Source: Singulisphaera sp045290345
Lineage (GTDB): Bacteria; Planctomycetota; Planctomycetia; Isosphaerales; Isosphaeraceae
Assembly: GCF_045290345.1 (NCBI RefSeq)
Contig: NZ_CP155447.1
Coordinates: forward strand, 7,502,001-7,566,000
Length of the DNA: 64,000 nt
Reading direction: 5' to 3'
Below the pieces are notes generated by a model. The model worked only from the letters and a program-made list of their open reading frames with translations. It had not been told where the DNA came from and ran no database searches. The position numbers and the translations under genes were made by a program. Below, one piece after another: positions 1-8,136 of this stretch (positions within the stretch are counted from its first letter, which is position 1; the number at the start of each line of letters is the position of its first letter).

Positions 1-1039
1 ACGATGGTTCGGTGCGCAGGTGGCTCGCCTCGGGCATGCGCTCGGGAATCACCAGCGGCTCCAACGCCCAGGTTTGTCGGTCGTACCAGCCTGACTTTTG
101 GGTCGGCCGAAGGTCGATCGTTCCGGCCTGGATCCGTTTGATCATCTCGTCGACGAGGCTGAACCCTTCGGGGATTGGCTGATCGCCAAAGAGCCTCATG
201 ATGAGGTCGGTCTCATGCGCTCGAGACGCCGGGAAGAAGGCGAGCGGTCGGTCGGTCGGGGCGATTCGTCCCTCGTCGAGCTGCTTGATCGGCCCCTCAA
301 GACTGTCGGTAGCCAGTGGGTTGGTCATCCGCGAGATCAGGGAGAGGTAGGCCTCATAGGTCGCTCGCGCCTTGGGGTTTGCGTGGATCGCCCTGGCCAG
401 GGCCTCGATGTCTGCCTGCCCCTTGAGCTCGGTCTGGAGCATGCGATCCTGGCGGAAGATGGCCTCCAGGGCGGAAGACCATGTGTAGAAGCCGATCGGC
501 TTTGAACGGAGCGAATCGCCGAGGAAGGCGGCCACGGTCGCTTTGACGGCGGGTTCGGCTGTCGGTGAGATGGGGAACGTCGGATTCCCCAGTCGGCCGG
601 CCGCCAGGACGATGGCTGGAGGGCTCTCCGGCTTCACGACTGTGAGGGACTCACACGCTTTGGCGACCGCCTGGAGCAACGCGCCTTTGCCTTGGAATTT
701 TCCGAGTCCGTTCTGGGCGGCCAGCTCGATCGCCGCATAGAGCCCGTCGTCGAACTGTTTCGCCTTCTGGGAAAGTACCGAGGCGGAGATAAACGATCCG
801 TTCATCCCTTGAAGCGTTGGTGCGATCGGCGGCTCGGTCGATCCACGCGGATCATTGTCTTGATCTTCGGGGATCTCGATGCCAATTACCTGTCGGGATA
901 GGTCGAGCCGGATGTGGTAGCCCTGGTCGTCGAATTCGCGAACCGGCATGCGGACCTCCGCGGGAGCCGCGGCCATCAGTGTTGAAGCGAATCCAATCGG
1001 GAGAGCCAGGCGAATCGCTCGCGGGAAACGAATCATCAT
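1..1039 (-). CDS. Exported protein of unknown function, 3' end outside window
   Basis: Reading the minus strand from an ATG at 1039 gives an open frame of 346 codons that leaves the window at base 1. It starts MMIRFPRAIRLALPIGF and then has an AAAPAEV stretch, a plausible Sec signal peptide of about 27 residues. The rest is soluble, mixed alpha/beta, with no motif I can name; a WYDRQTWALEPL segment near the break is the most distinctive part. A second ATG three bases downstream is equally possible as start. It lies downstream of, and in the same direction as, the ceramidase-like gene, with a 32-base palindrome between them, so it may be a separate transcript. The frame is supported by GC-rich third positions throughout. 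Function unknown; I did not recognise the family. Confidence 0.7.
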   Translation of the reverse strand, partial: MMIRFPRAIRLALPIGFASTLMAAAPAEVRMPVREFDDQGYHIRLDLSRQVIGIEIPEDQDNDPRGSTEPPIAPTLQGMNGSFISASVLSQKAKQFDDGLYAAIELAAQNGLGKFQGKGALLQAVAKACESLTVVKPESPPAIVLAAGRLGNPTFPISPTAEPAVKATVAAFLGDSLRSKPIGFYTWSSALEAIFRQDRMLQTELKGQADIEALARAIHANPKARATYEAYLSLISRMTNPLATDSLEGPIKQLDEGRIAPTDRPLAFFPASRAHETDLIMRLFGDQPIPEGFSLVDEMIKRIQAGTIDLRPTQKSGWYDRQTWALEPLVIPERMPEASHLRTEPS

Positions 1040-1115
1040 GATCTCCGGTTCTGGGGGATTCGAGAGACTGAGTTCATTCTCGAGGGGGCGAGGAATGCGC
1101 TCCTCACCTGGCTCG

Positions 1116-1147
1116 CTTCCCCTTGGGACCGCGGTCCCAAGGGGAAG
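1116..1147. terminator. Perfect 32-base palindrome between two minus-strand genes
   Basis: The left half CTTCCCCTTGGGACCG is followed directly by its exact reverse complement. It lies about 60 bases after the ceramidase-like stop (1208) and about 75 bases before the next start (1039). There is no T run, so it could be a weak terminator, an operator or a repeat. Termination is inferred only from position. Confidence 0.4.
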
Positions 1148-1207
1148 AGGGAATGGCCTCCTCATCATGCGCACCGCTCGGGCACGAGGGAAGAGACTGC
1201 TCTCGAC

Positions 1208-2704
1208 TCAGTGGGCCGCGCGGGCCTTTTCCAGTTCTTGCAGCAGGTCAAGCGCCTTGGCGGTGATCTTCGATGCGGCGTCGACTTCCAGGTAGCTCGA
1301 CCGTGCCCGCCAGGTCTCGTAGCCGCCCAGCTCGTGCTGCTCTTTCGTGGGGAGGTAGCCGTTGTAGCCGTTGGCCAGTTCGATCGTGAAGGCCGGTTTG
1401 ATCGGACTCTCCGCCTTGATCTTGAGGCCGATTTCGACGAACACCTCGCACGGAATCGCCACGATCGCCAGGCCGCCGATACGCAGGGCCTGCACATTCA
1501 CATCGACTTGCTTCGGATACTTGTTTAAAAGGATCGATTCTCGGGCATAGAGCTCGGCCATGGTGCTCAGGTCACGCCCTTTCTTGGCCTGGGCAATGGT
1601 CGCTTCGGCCGCGGCCAGTTCTTCCGGGTTCGGCTGCCTGACCCCGAGCTTCAAGTCGGCCGCTCGCGCGTCGAGCGTGATATCGTCGCGGTACTCGACG
1701 GCCCGCGCGACCCGGACCGCCTCGGTGGCCAGTTCATTGGCAACCAACTTGATCCGGCCGTAGGGGGGCGATGGCTGGCGTGCCTCGCGAAAATTGATAT
1801 TGTTGATGTCTCCACTGGTGCCGTTGGACATCATGGCCACGAAGGGAGGGTCGAGCCGGTCCCCTTCGATAAGCTCCTTGGCCCGGTCGGCGAAGGCGCC
1901 ATAGTAGTCGGCCGAAGCATGTCCGTTGCCGACGCCGCCGACATAGTGGAGCGAGTAGTTGGCCAGGAGAGCGATCGGCCGCCCCTCGGCGGATCGCAAC
2001 GAGATGACCGGAACCTCGGGATCGATAGGTCCGGCGGGCTCGACCAGGTCCGGGCTGGCGACCCCTGGGTTCATCCTGGCGCGGTCGGTGGTCTTTCCGA
2101 ACGGATCGGCGGGGATGGTCCCCGGCTTCATCTTCCAGCGCCGGTTAAAGACCTGCTCGGCATTCTTGCCCGCGCCCCAGCCGATCTTGGCCGGTTCGAG
2201 GTTGTTGATGGCGCGCTGGGCCGCGTCGGCAATTCTCACCGCGAGGAACTTCAAGTATTTCGGATCCGGGTCACTCTGGAAAACGCTGCCAGCCGTCGGG
2301 CATGAGTGGGCATGTGTCGCCGAGATCAAAACGTGGTCGGGCTCGAGCTTGGATCGTTCTCGGATCAGTCGTTTTGCGTCGCTGATGACCTCGCGGGGAA
2401 TCATGCAGCTATCGCAGACGATGATCGCCAGCTTCGTCTTGCCGTCGTCGAGCACCAAGGCGCGAGCGTGGAGTTCGTCGTGGATATGAGAGGTTTTGCC
2501 GTCGTGCATGTTGCCGTTGATCGACATCCCGAGCGAGGGGGAAATATTGCTGGTCGCGGCCCCTGCCCGAAACGTGGGCTTGGGATCGGCCGCCTGCGCG
2601 GAACGGACCGATCCCGGGAGCGTGAGGCCAAATGCCATCCAGGCCATCGCGATCATCATGAATCGAATCGGCCCATGGAGGAGGGGCGGATTTGCGGTCC
2701 TCAT
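1208..2704 (-). CDS. Neutral/alkaline ceramidase-like exported hydrolase
   Basis: Protein of 498 residues from the ATG at 2704, preceded by a GAGAAAGG ribosome site; the longer open frame upstream looks non-coding. Residues 1-38 form a signal peptide ending around SAQA. The mature part has the hallmarks of the neutral/alkaline non-lysosomal ceramidase N-terminal domain: AGAATSNISPSLG near the start, a THAHSCP metal-binding segment (usually THTHSGP), NYSLHYVGG, and SNGTSGDINN. Known members cleave N-acyl sphingosines outside the cytoplasm using zinc. Planctomycetes carry many such short forms without the C-terminal Ig-like domain, and this one is also short, so the true substrate may not be ceramide. 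It is divergently arranged with the esterase gene at 2877, leaving about 170 bases for both promoters. Confidence 0.85.
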   Translation of the reverse strand: MRTANPPLLHGPIRFMMIAMAWMAFGLTLPGSVRSAQAADPKPTFRAGAATSNISPSLGMSINGNMHDGKTSHIHDELHARALVLDDGKTKLAIIVCDSCMIPREVISDAKRLIRERSKLEPDHVLISATHAHSCPTAGSVFQSDPDPKYLKFLAVRIADAAQRAINNLEPAKIGWGAGKNAEQVFNRRWKMKPGTIPADPFGKTTDRARMNPGVASPDLVEPAGPIDPEVPVISLRSAEGRPIALLANYSLHYVGGVGNGHASADYYGAFADRAKELIEGDRLDPPFVAMMSNGTSGDINNINFREARQPSPPYGRIKLVANELATEAVRVARAVEYRDDITLDARAADLKLGVRQPNPEELAAAEATIAQAKKGRDLSTMAELYARESILLNKYPKQVDVNVQALRIGGLAIVAIPCEVFVEIGLKIKAESPIKPAFTIELANGYNGYLPTKEQHELGGYETWRARSSYLEVDAASKITAKALDLLQELEKARAAH

Positions 2705-2876
2705 CGGTCTTAGCCTTTCTCGAGGTCGGGGCAAAGGGAGGGTGAGTTCGTCCCGGATTTCGGAGCCGGGAGCCGGGAAGGTGGTTGATGATACACCAAC
2801 GGAGCAGTACAAGTGCAGTCGCCCCTGTCTGATGCCTCGAGTGCCCTGCCCTCTCTCCTTTACCGGAGATTATCGC

Positions 2877-4883
2877 ATGTTCCGGACGTCCATCTCGCGG
2901 CCTCGATTTTGCGCGGTCGTTTTCGTTCTGGCCCTGGCTCTGCCACTCGGCGGTGCCGCGGCTGAGCCCATGCCCCGGCCCGGTGACACCCGGATCGAGG
3001 CCTTTCTGGCGAACGAAGCCAGACGCCTGAGCGGCCCGCAACTCGATGGTGCCACGACCAAGGAGGCGTGGGAGGCGCGACGTCCCCGGCTCAAACAAGA
3101 ACTGCTCGACATGCTCGGGCTCAGTCCGCTCCCCGAGAAAACGCCGCTCCGCGCGCAGGTCACCGGGACTGTCGATCGCGACGGAGGCGTCGTCATCGAA
3201 AACCTCCACTTTCAGAGTCGGCCCGGCCTCTACGTGACCGGCAACCTGTATCGCCCCAAGCAGTCCGCCGAGAAACTCCCGGCGGTTCTCTACGTCTGCG
3301 GACACTCCGGCATGGGCCGCGACGGCAACAAGACGGCCTTTCAGGATCACGGGATGTGGTTCGCTCGCAACGGCTACGTGTGCCTGATCGTCGACACGCT
3401 CCAACTGGGGGAGGTCGCGAGCGTTCACCATGGGACGTACCGCATGGGCCGGTGGTGGTGGCAGGCGGCCGGCTATACCCCGGCCGGCGTTGAGTGCTGG
3501 AACGGGATCAGGGCGATCGACTACCTCTGCGGCCGGACTGACGTCGATCCGGCCCGGATTGGAGTGACTGGTATCTCCGGCGGCGGGGCCGCCACATTCT
3601 GGATTGCGGCCGTCGACGACCGAGTTCGCTGCGCGGTGCCAATCAGTGGAATGAGCGACCTTGAGAGCTACGTGACCAACAAGGTCGTCAACGGTCACTG
3701 CGACTGTATGTTTTGCTATAATGCTTATCAGTGGGAATGGACGACCATCGCCGCGTTGATTGCCCCTCGCCCTCTCCTGTTTGGCAACTCGGACGAAGAC
3801 AGTATCTTCCCCATGGATGGCAACGGGCGGATTATCGAGCGGCTCCGGCGGCTCTACACGCTCTACGGTAAGCCCGAACTGGTGGCCGACCACGTCAGCC
3901 ACGGCGGGCACGACTATCGCCCCGACCTGCGAGTCGCGGCCTTTGGCTGGATCAACCGGCACCTCAAAAATGACTCGGGGCCCGTCGGCGACGCGACTGA
4001 CGCCCCCATTGATGGGAAACGGCTGCGCGCCTTTCCCGATGATCGCGATCTTCCGACTGACGCCCGCAACGCAACAATCGACGAGGATTTCGTCCCTCGG
4101 GCCCAGGTCGTCCTCCCCAGCAAGGGCGAAGAGTTCGCTCCCTGGAAGCGAGATCTCGTGCGGCAACTCAGGGATCGCCCGTTTCGAAGCCTCCCCGATC
4201 GGGTCGCCGCCGCCTCGCCATTGGCGCCCGCCGCCTCGCCGTCGCGCGTCCGTGCGCTGACCACCGAAGCGGGCATCGAGGTCACCCTCTGGGAGCAACG
4301 AGGCGCGAAGCACGAGTCGGGGGACGCTACGCTGATCGTCCTGAACCCCGGCGAGGAACTCGAGGCCGTCCCTGACTGGGCTCGGTCAATCGTCAAGGAC
4401 GGAGATGTTCTTGTGCTGGCGCCTCGAGGTGTTGGCCCATCCGAGTGGACCCACCGTTCGCCGCCGAATTACGTGGAGCGGGCTCATGTCCTGCTGGGGC
4501 GCACGGTGGATGAGGGGCGGGTCCGCGATGTCGCGGCGGCCCTCCGCTGGCTCCGCAGCGAAGAATCACCCGACAAACGGCGATGGACCGTCGCGGGCTC
4601 CAGGCAAGCCGGAATCCTCGCCGCCTATGCGGCCCTGCTCGAACCCTCCTCCGCCGCGCAGGTCGTCGCGGTCGACCCCCCTGCCTCGCATCGCGACGGA
4701 CCGATCTTTCTCGGAGTGCTCCGCGTCCTCGACATTCCCGACGCCCTGGGCCTTTTAGCGCCAATGCCACTCCGCCTGATCGGCGCTTCCGATCCGGCTT
4801 TTGAGCGAACAATCAATATTTACAAGCTCGCTGGTGCAATCGATCAGGTGACGAGGAGTGTGGCCAAGGAGCAATCGCACTGA
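2877..4883 (+). CDS. Acetylxylan esterase/dienelactone-hydrolase-like alpha/beta hydrolase, exported
   Basis: Protein of 668 residues starting at the ATG at 2877; the in-frame extension upstream overlaps the divergent gene and is rejected. Residues 1-30 are a signal peptide ending near GGAAAE. The hydrolase core shows YVCGHSGMGRDG (oxyanion side), the nucleophile elbow GISGG with Ser at about residue 234, an acid residue in NSDEDSIFP, and a His in HVSHGGHDY. This fits the large planctomycete acetylxylan-esterase-like family, which is thought to deacylate plant or algal polysaccharides. A second weaker alpha/beta segment occupies the last 200 residues, where the motif SRQAG replaces a proper GxSxG, so that half is probably non-catalytic. 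Substrate is inferred, not shown. Confidence 0.8.
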   Translation: MFRTSISRPRFCAVVFVLALALPLGGAAAEPMPRPGDTRIEAFLANEARRLSGPQLDGATTKEAWEARRPRLKQELLDMLGLSPLPEKTPLRAQVTGTVDRDGGVVIENLHFQSRPGLYVTGNLYRPKQSAEKLPAVLYVCGHSGMGRDGNKTAFQDHGMWFARNGYVCLIVDTLQLGEVASVHHGTYRMGRWWWQAAGYTPAGVECWNGIRAIDYLCGRTDVDPARIGVTGISGGGAATFWIAAVDDRVRCAVPISGMSDLESYVTNKVVNGHCDCMFCYNAYQWEWTTIAALIAPRPLLFGNSDEDSIFPMDGNGRIIERLRRLYTLYGKPELVADHVSHGGHDYRPDLRVAAFGWINRHLKNDSGPVGDATDAPIDGKRLRAFPDDRDLPTDARNATIDEDFVPRAQVVLPSKGEEFAPWKRDLVRQLRDRPFRSLPDRVAAASPLAPAASPSRVRALTTEAGIEVTLWEQRGAKHESGDATLIVLNPGEELEAVPDWARSIVKDGDVLVLAPRGVGPSEWTHRSPPNYVERAHVLLGRTVDEGRVRDVAAALRWLRSEESPDKRRWTVAGSRQAGILAAYAALLEPSSAAQVVAVDPPASHRDGPIFLGVLRVLDIPDALGLLAPMPLRLIGASDPAFERTINIYKLAGAIDQVTRSVAKEQSH

Positions 4884-5112
4884 TTCTCTCCCTCGCCTGG
4901 GCGGTTGCTTTATCAACGATCCGAGACTGGGCTGAAAACCCGCCGAAAAAGTGAAGGCCGACCGTAGTCGTGCTACTGGCGTCCGGATCGATCTTTGGAG
5001 TTGTACTTTATGGGGTTTTGCGTTTTCGGGAGGGCAAGCGTCGTGCCTACGTCTTATTCTTAACGATTCGCGATTGGGCGAGAATCTTGCTGGATTTCCG
5101 GCCCGGTGGAAT

Positions 5113-5254
5113 CAGTAGCACGGCCGGCCCGGCCGTATCCCCCTCGGCCCAGGGCTGTCCTCGGTTTTCGCCAACCCAAGGGAATTACGGCCGAGCCGGC
5201 CGTGCTACTGCAAACAGCCCGTTGCGGAAACCACAAGAATCATCGGTTCCTTTG
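5113..5254 (-). repeat. Repeat family A, copy 1
   Basis: A 98-base inverted repeat (5113-5210) has perfect 15-base ends, CAGTAGCACGGCCGG and its complement. Homology to copy 2 at 11271-11430, in the opposite orientation, continues to about 5254 through a GTTGCGGAAACC block. The match includes the stretch reading GGTTTCCGCAACGGG on the minus strand. It behaves like a REP or MITE-like intergenic element; no transposase is nearby. Confidence 0.7.
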
Positions 5255-5356
5255 ATCATTCGCGGATTGTTACTTATGCTTAGCACAAGCGGGCGGGTCG
5301 CCTGTCTCTCGAGGGTTCGCTGTCGTCGAACTCGCGGCGAGGAATCCCAAGGGGCT

Positions 5357-5378
5357 GCGGGCGAGGTGACTCGCCCGC
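5357..5378. terminator. Hairpin between convergent genes
   Basis: Nine-base perfect stem GCGGGCGAG / CTCGCCCGC with a four-base loop, located about 55 bases from the end of the oxidoreductase gene. There is no long T tract, so factor-independent termination is uncertain. Confidence 0.4.
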
Positions 5379-5433
5379 ATTCGGGATCAGGCTAAACTGT
5401 TCGCTGTCCCGGAAGAGGGAGGGTAAGCCTCTT

Positions 5434-6546
5434 TTACTCAAGCTTCTCGAGCGGATGGTGGGATCGCTCGGTCAGTGGCAGTTCTACCGGGCCGCGGCGG
5501 GCTTGCGAGGCATAGCAGGCGAGGATCATTTCAATGGAGGCTCGTCCGTCGTAAACGCTCACTCGAGGCTGGATGTCATTCTCGACGGCCTGGATCAAGT
5601 CGGCCACAATATATCGGTTTGCTTCGGGGAGGCTGTTGGCGCCGAGGGTCTCGGGCTTGCCCACCCCGGCGCTCGTGATCTCGACCCACTTTGTCCCCTT
5701 CTCGGCCCCGGACCAGGTCGGGTCGGCCAGCAAGAACGCCGGAGGCACCCAGCCGGTTCCGAGGTCGATCCGGCCTTTCGAGCCGAGGATTTGAAGTCCG
5801 AAACGCTGGCCGGGCTCTCTCGGTCGAGACGTTGCGAAGTGGGCGACGGCCGGATTCGCCGTGAAGCCGAACATCGCGTCGACCCGGTCCCCCGCGAGCA
5901 GGCCGAGCCCTTCGGCCCCCTGCCGGACCTCGGCTTTTCCGATCGGCCGGCCCCCTTCCGTGACGCGAGCGAAGCACCAGGAGGCGTCCCCCTGGAAGCC
6001 GCGGATCAGGTCCATGATGTGCGAACCCAGGACCATCAGGTCCTCGCCACCGCCGCGGCGGTCTTCCTTGCCGCGGCCGCGGAACTCGAGCACTTCGCCG
6101 ATCGCCCCATTGGCAATCAGTTCCTTCACCCGCTCGAATCGGGGGCTATAGCGGGACTGAAAGGCCATGGCAAGCTTAGTGTGCGACCGTTCGCAGGCCG
6201 TGACGATCGCGTCGCAATCGGCCAGGGTCGGGGCCAGCGGCTTCTCGGAGAAGACGTGGATCCCGCGCTCCACGCAGGCGAGGATCATCTCCTTATGGGC
6301 ATCGATCCAGCGTGGGGCGACGGCGACGAACTGGGGTTTTTCTCGGTCGAGTAACTCGCGATAGTCCGCATAGGCCCGCTCGACTCCCAACCGCTTGGCC
6401 GCCGCGGCCCGCCCTTTGGGGTCGTCGTCGGCCACGCCAACGACCGTCAGTTTCGGCTGGTTGAGCATGGCGACGTCCAGGCCGTGCCCGTAGTCGCCCC
6501 GGCCCGTCCGGCCAATGATCGCCGCGCGATAGGGAGCTTGGAACAT
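5434..6546 (-). CDS. Gfo/Idh/MocA family oxidoreductase
   Basis: Protein of 370 residues. The N-terminal Rossmann fold starts with RAAIIGRTGRGDYG, an NAD(P)-binding glycine loop, and the family's EKP signature is present as FSEKPLAPT around residue 100. The C-terminal half is the alpha/beta substrate domain. Members oxidise or reduce sugars, inositols or related polyols. There is no signal peptide, so it is probably cytoplasmic. It follows the triple-RidA gene with a 75-base gap on the same strand, so the two are likely cotranscribed. The pairing suggests handling of a small metabolite, but the substrate cannot be read from the sequence. Confidence 0.88.
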   Translation of the reverse strand: MFQAPYRAAIIGRTGRGDYGHGLDVAMLNQPKLTVVGVADDDPKGRAAAAKRLGVERAYADYRELLDREKPQFVAVAPRWIDAHKEMILACVERGIHVFSEKPLAPTLADCDAIVTACERSHTKLAMAFQSRYSPRFERVKELIANGAIGEVLEFRGRGKEDRRGGGEDLMVLGSHIMDLIRGFQGDASWCFARVTEGGRPIGKAEVRQGAEGLGLLAGDRVDAMFGFTANPAVAHFATSRPREPGQRFGLQILGSKGRIDLGTGWVPPAFLLADPTWSGAEKGTKWVEITSAGVGKPETLGANSLPEANRYIVADLIQAVENDIQPRVSVYDGRASIEMILACYASQARRGPVELPLTERSHHPLEKLE

Positions 6547-6621
6547 GGGGAGGGCTCTCGCTTGCGTGTTAGGAATGGAGATCGTGCTCGCTTCGCCTCT
6601 GGGCCGCTCAGATCAGACAGA

Positions 6622-7887
6622 TCACTTCGGCGGGCTCGCGCTCTCGGCGGGCACCGTCACGCCGATCATGTCCAGGGTGACGGTTTTCCCGTCGGCCCCG
6701 ACCCCGGGAACGATCGCCTTCGAAGCGGCGGGGGGAATTTTGGGGTCGTAATACTTGGGTCGCAGGTCGTTCAGGGCGCGGCTCGCTTCGTCGTCGGTGA
6801 CGTAGTACGTGGCCTTGGCCAGGTGTCGGAAGTCAGTCCCGGTCTCGGCCAGGAGCTTTTCGAGTGTCTTGAAGATCGTCTCGACTTGTTCGGTCCCCTT
6901 GGTTTGGGGGAGGCCGTAAAGGCCCGAAAGATAAACCAGGTCCCCTCGGTTGACGCGCACCACTTTGCTGAAGACGGGGGACGCCTTCATCCCGGTCGGC
7001 GTGAGCGCTTCAACGGCCGCGAGCTCGGTTCGAGGCCCTGCTTTCGCAATCAGCTCGATCTCGATCGGCACCGTCGGGCCCGATCGCCACTCCACGTAGG
7101 CTAAGGGGGGGACGGACCCAGTGCCGAAGAATGTGGTCATCTCACGCTCGACCACGGCCGCCGCCGACATCGGTTCCATGAAGGCCTTGAGCTGGACCAC
7201 GTGGGTCTTATCCAGGCCCAGGTACGCCAGGGTCTTGCCCAGGCTCTTGAGCGTTTCCCGGGTTGCCAAGGCCAGGTCGGTGTTTGGTTCTGCCTGTCCG
7301 GAGACGTAGACCCTGGCTCCCGCCGGCAGGATCGCCAGCGCGGCACCCGAACGCTGCCCGGCGGGAGCCGGTGTGAGCGGCCGGGTAGTTTCTGGCGTCT
7401 CCGCGATCGCATCAATCGCCACCAGCGCTTCGGGGTGGGCGAGGACTCCGACGACGACCGTGAGGGCCGGCCGTGCCTGCCCCTTCATCCGAGCGCTGAA
7501 GGCGGTGCGGAACGCCGGGAGGACGTCGGTCCGCGCCGCGTAGACGTTGACCTTGACCACCCGGTCGAGTCCCGAGCCCACCTCTTTCAGGGCCGCCTCG
7601 AGCCGATCGAGCACCACGGCCGCCTGTTCGGCCGCACGCTCGGGGCCGACGATCGAACCACGCTCATCGAGTGGTAGGAACTGGGCGGTATGGGCCAGGT
7701 TCAAGGCGCTTGGGACGATGACCGCCGACGAGGTTCCCGCGGAGTCGTCCGGGGCGATGAACCGCACTTTCCGCTTTTCCCCCTCGTCCGCGAGCGCAAC
7801 ACCGGAGAGGGTAAACCCGATGAAGCCGATGGCGAGTGAGCCACGGAGGAAAAAGGCTGATTTCATGGCCCAGGCGTTACGTGTCAT
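6622..7887 (-). CDS. Exported protein with three RidA (YjgF/UK114) domains
   Basis: Protein of 421 residues with a signal peptide (about residues 1-34, ending GVALAD). Three RidA-like units follow, at about 45-165, 175-290 and 295-415; the repeated pattern is a VYVSGQ or VYLSGL strand followed by a long helix. RidA proteins deaminate reactive enamines and imines and use a conserved Arg in an RPA motif. Here only the first unit keeps it (QARPALTVV); the others read SVPPLAYVE and IPPAASKAI and are probably non-catalytic. An AGGTAGGGGC ribosome site precedes the ATG at 7887. Exported triple RidA proteins are unusual because the classical substrates are cytoplasmic. Function outside the cytoplasm is unknown. 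Confidence 0.8.
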   Translation of the reverse strand: MTRNAWAMKSAFFLRGSLAIGFIGFTLSGVALADEGEKRKVRFIAPDDSAGTSSAVIVPSALNLAHTAQFLPLDERGSIVGPERAAEQAAVVLDRLEAALKEVGSGLDRVVKVNVYAARTDVLPAFRTAFSARMKGQARPALTVVVGVLAHPEALVAIDAIAETPETTRPLTPAPAGQRSGAALAILPAGARVYVSGQAEPNTDLALATRETLKSLGKTLAYLGLDKTHVVQLKAFMEPMSAAAVVEREMTTFFGTGSVPPLAYVEWRSGPTVPIEIELIAKAGPRTELAAVEALTPTGMKASPVFSKVVRVNRGDLVYLSGLYGLPQTKGTEQVETIFKTLEKLLAETGTDFRHLAKATYYVTDDEASRALNDLRPKYYDPKIPPAASKAIVPGVGADGKTVTLDMIGVTVPAESASPPK

Positions 7888-8136
7888 GCCCCTACCTTTT
7901 GATGAGTCCGTTTTTCGATCGAGGTCGTGAACCGTTGTCGACGTCGAGGGCGAGTCGACGTGGCACGGCCACTTACTGTTCTTCGCGCGAGGATAGCCGA
8001 GGTGGAACTCACGCTCAAGGATTTTGGGACCCTGGGCTGGCCGAATCCGTTTGCATCAACAGGTTGCGCGCGATAGGTTCGGCGTCCAATCCGCCCCGAA
8101 TCGACGCTGCCATCGTTCTTACTCGGGACTTGCACC

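Larger units (their letters stand above)
4884..5433. other. Intergenic region between convergent genes; carries repeat and hairpin
   Basis: No convincing gene. Open frames here follow the inverted-repeat structure. It holds copy 1 of repeat family A (5113-5254) and a GC-rich hairpin (5357-5378). Its position between the 3' ends of two converging genes suits transcription termination. Confidence 0.7.

Noticed and set aside
2409..4313. Minus-strand frame of over 600 codons across the esterase gene
   Set aside because: It runs antisense to the alpha/beta hydrolase with intact catalytic motifs and crosses the intergenic region without its own start.
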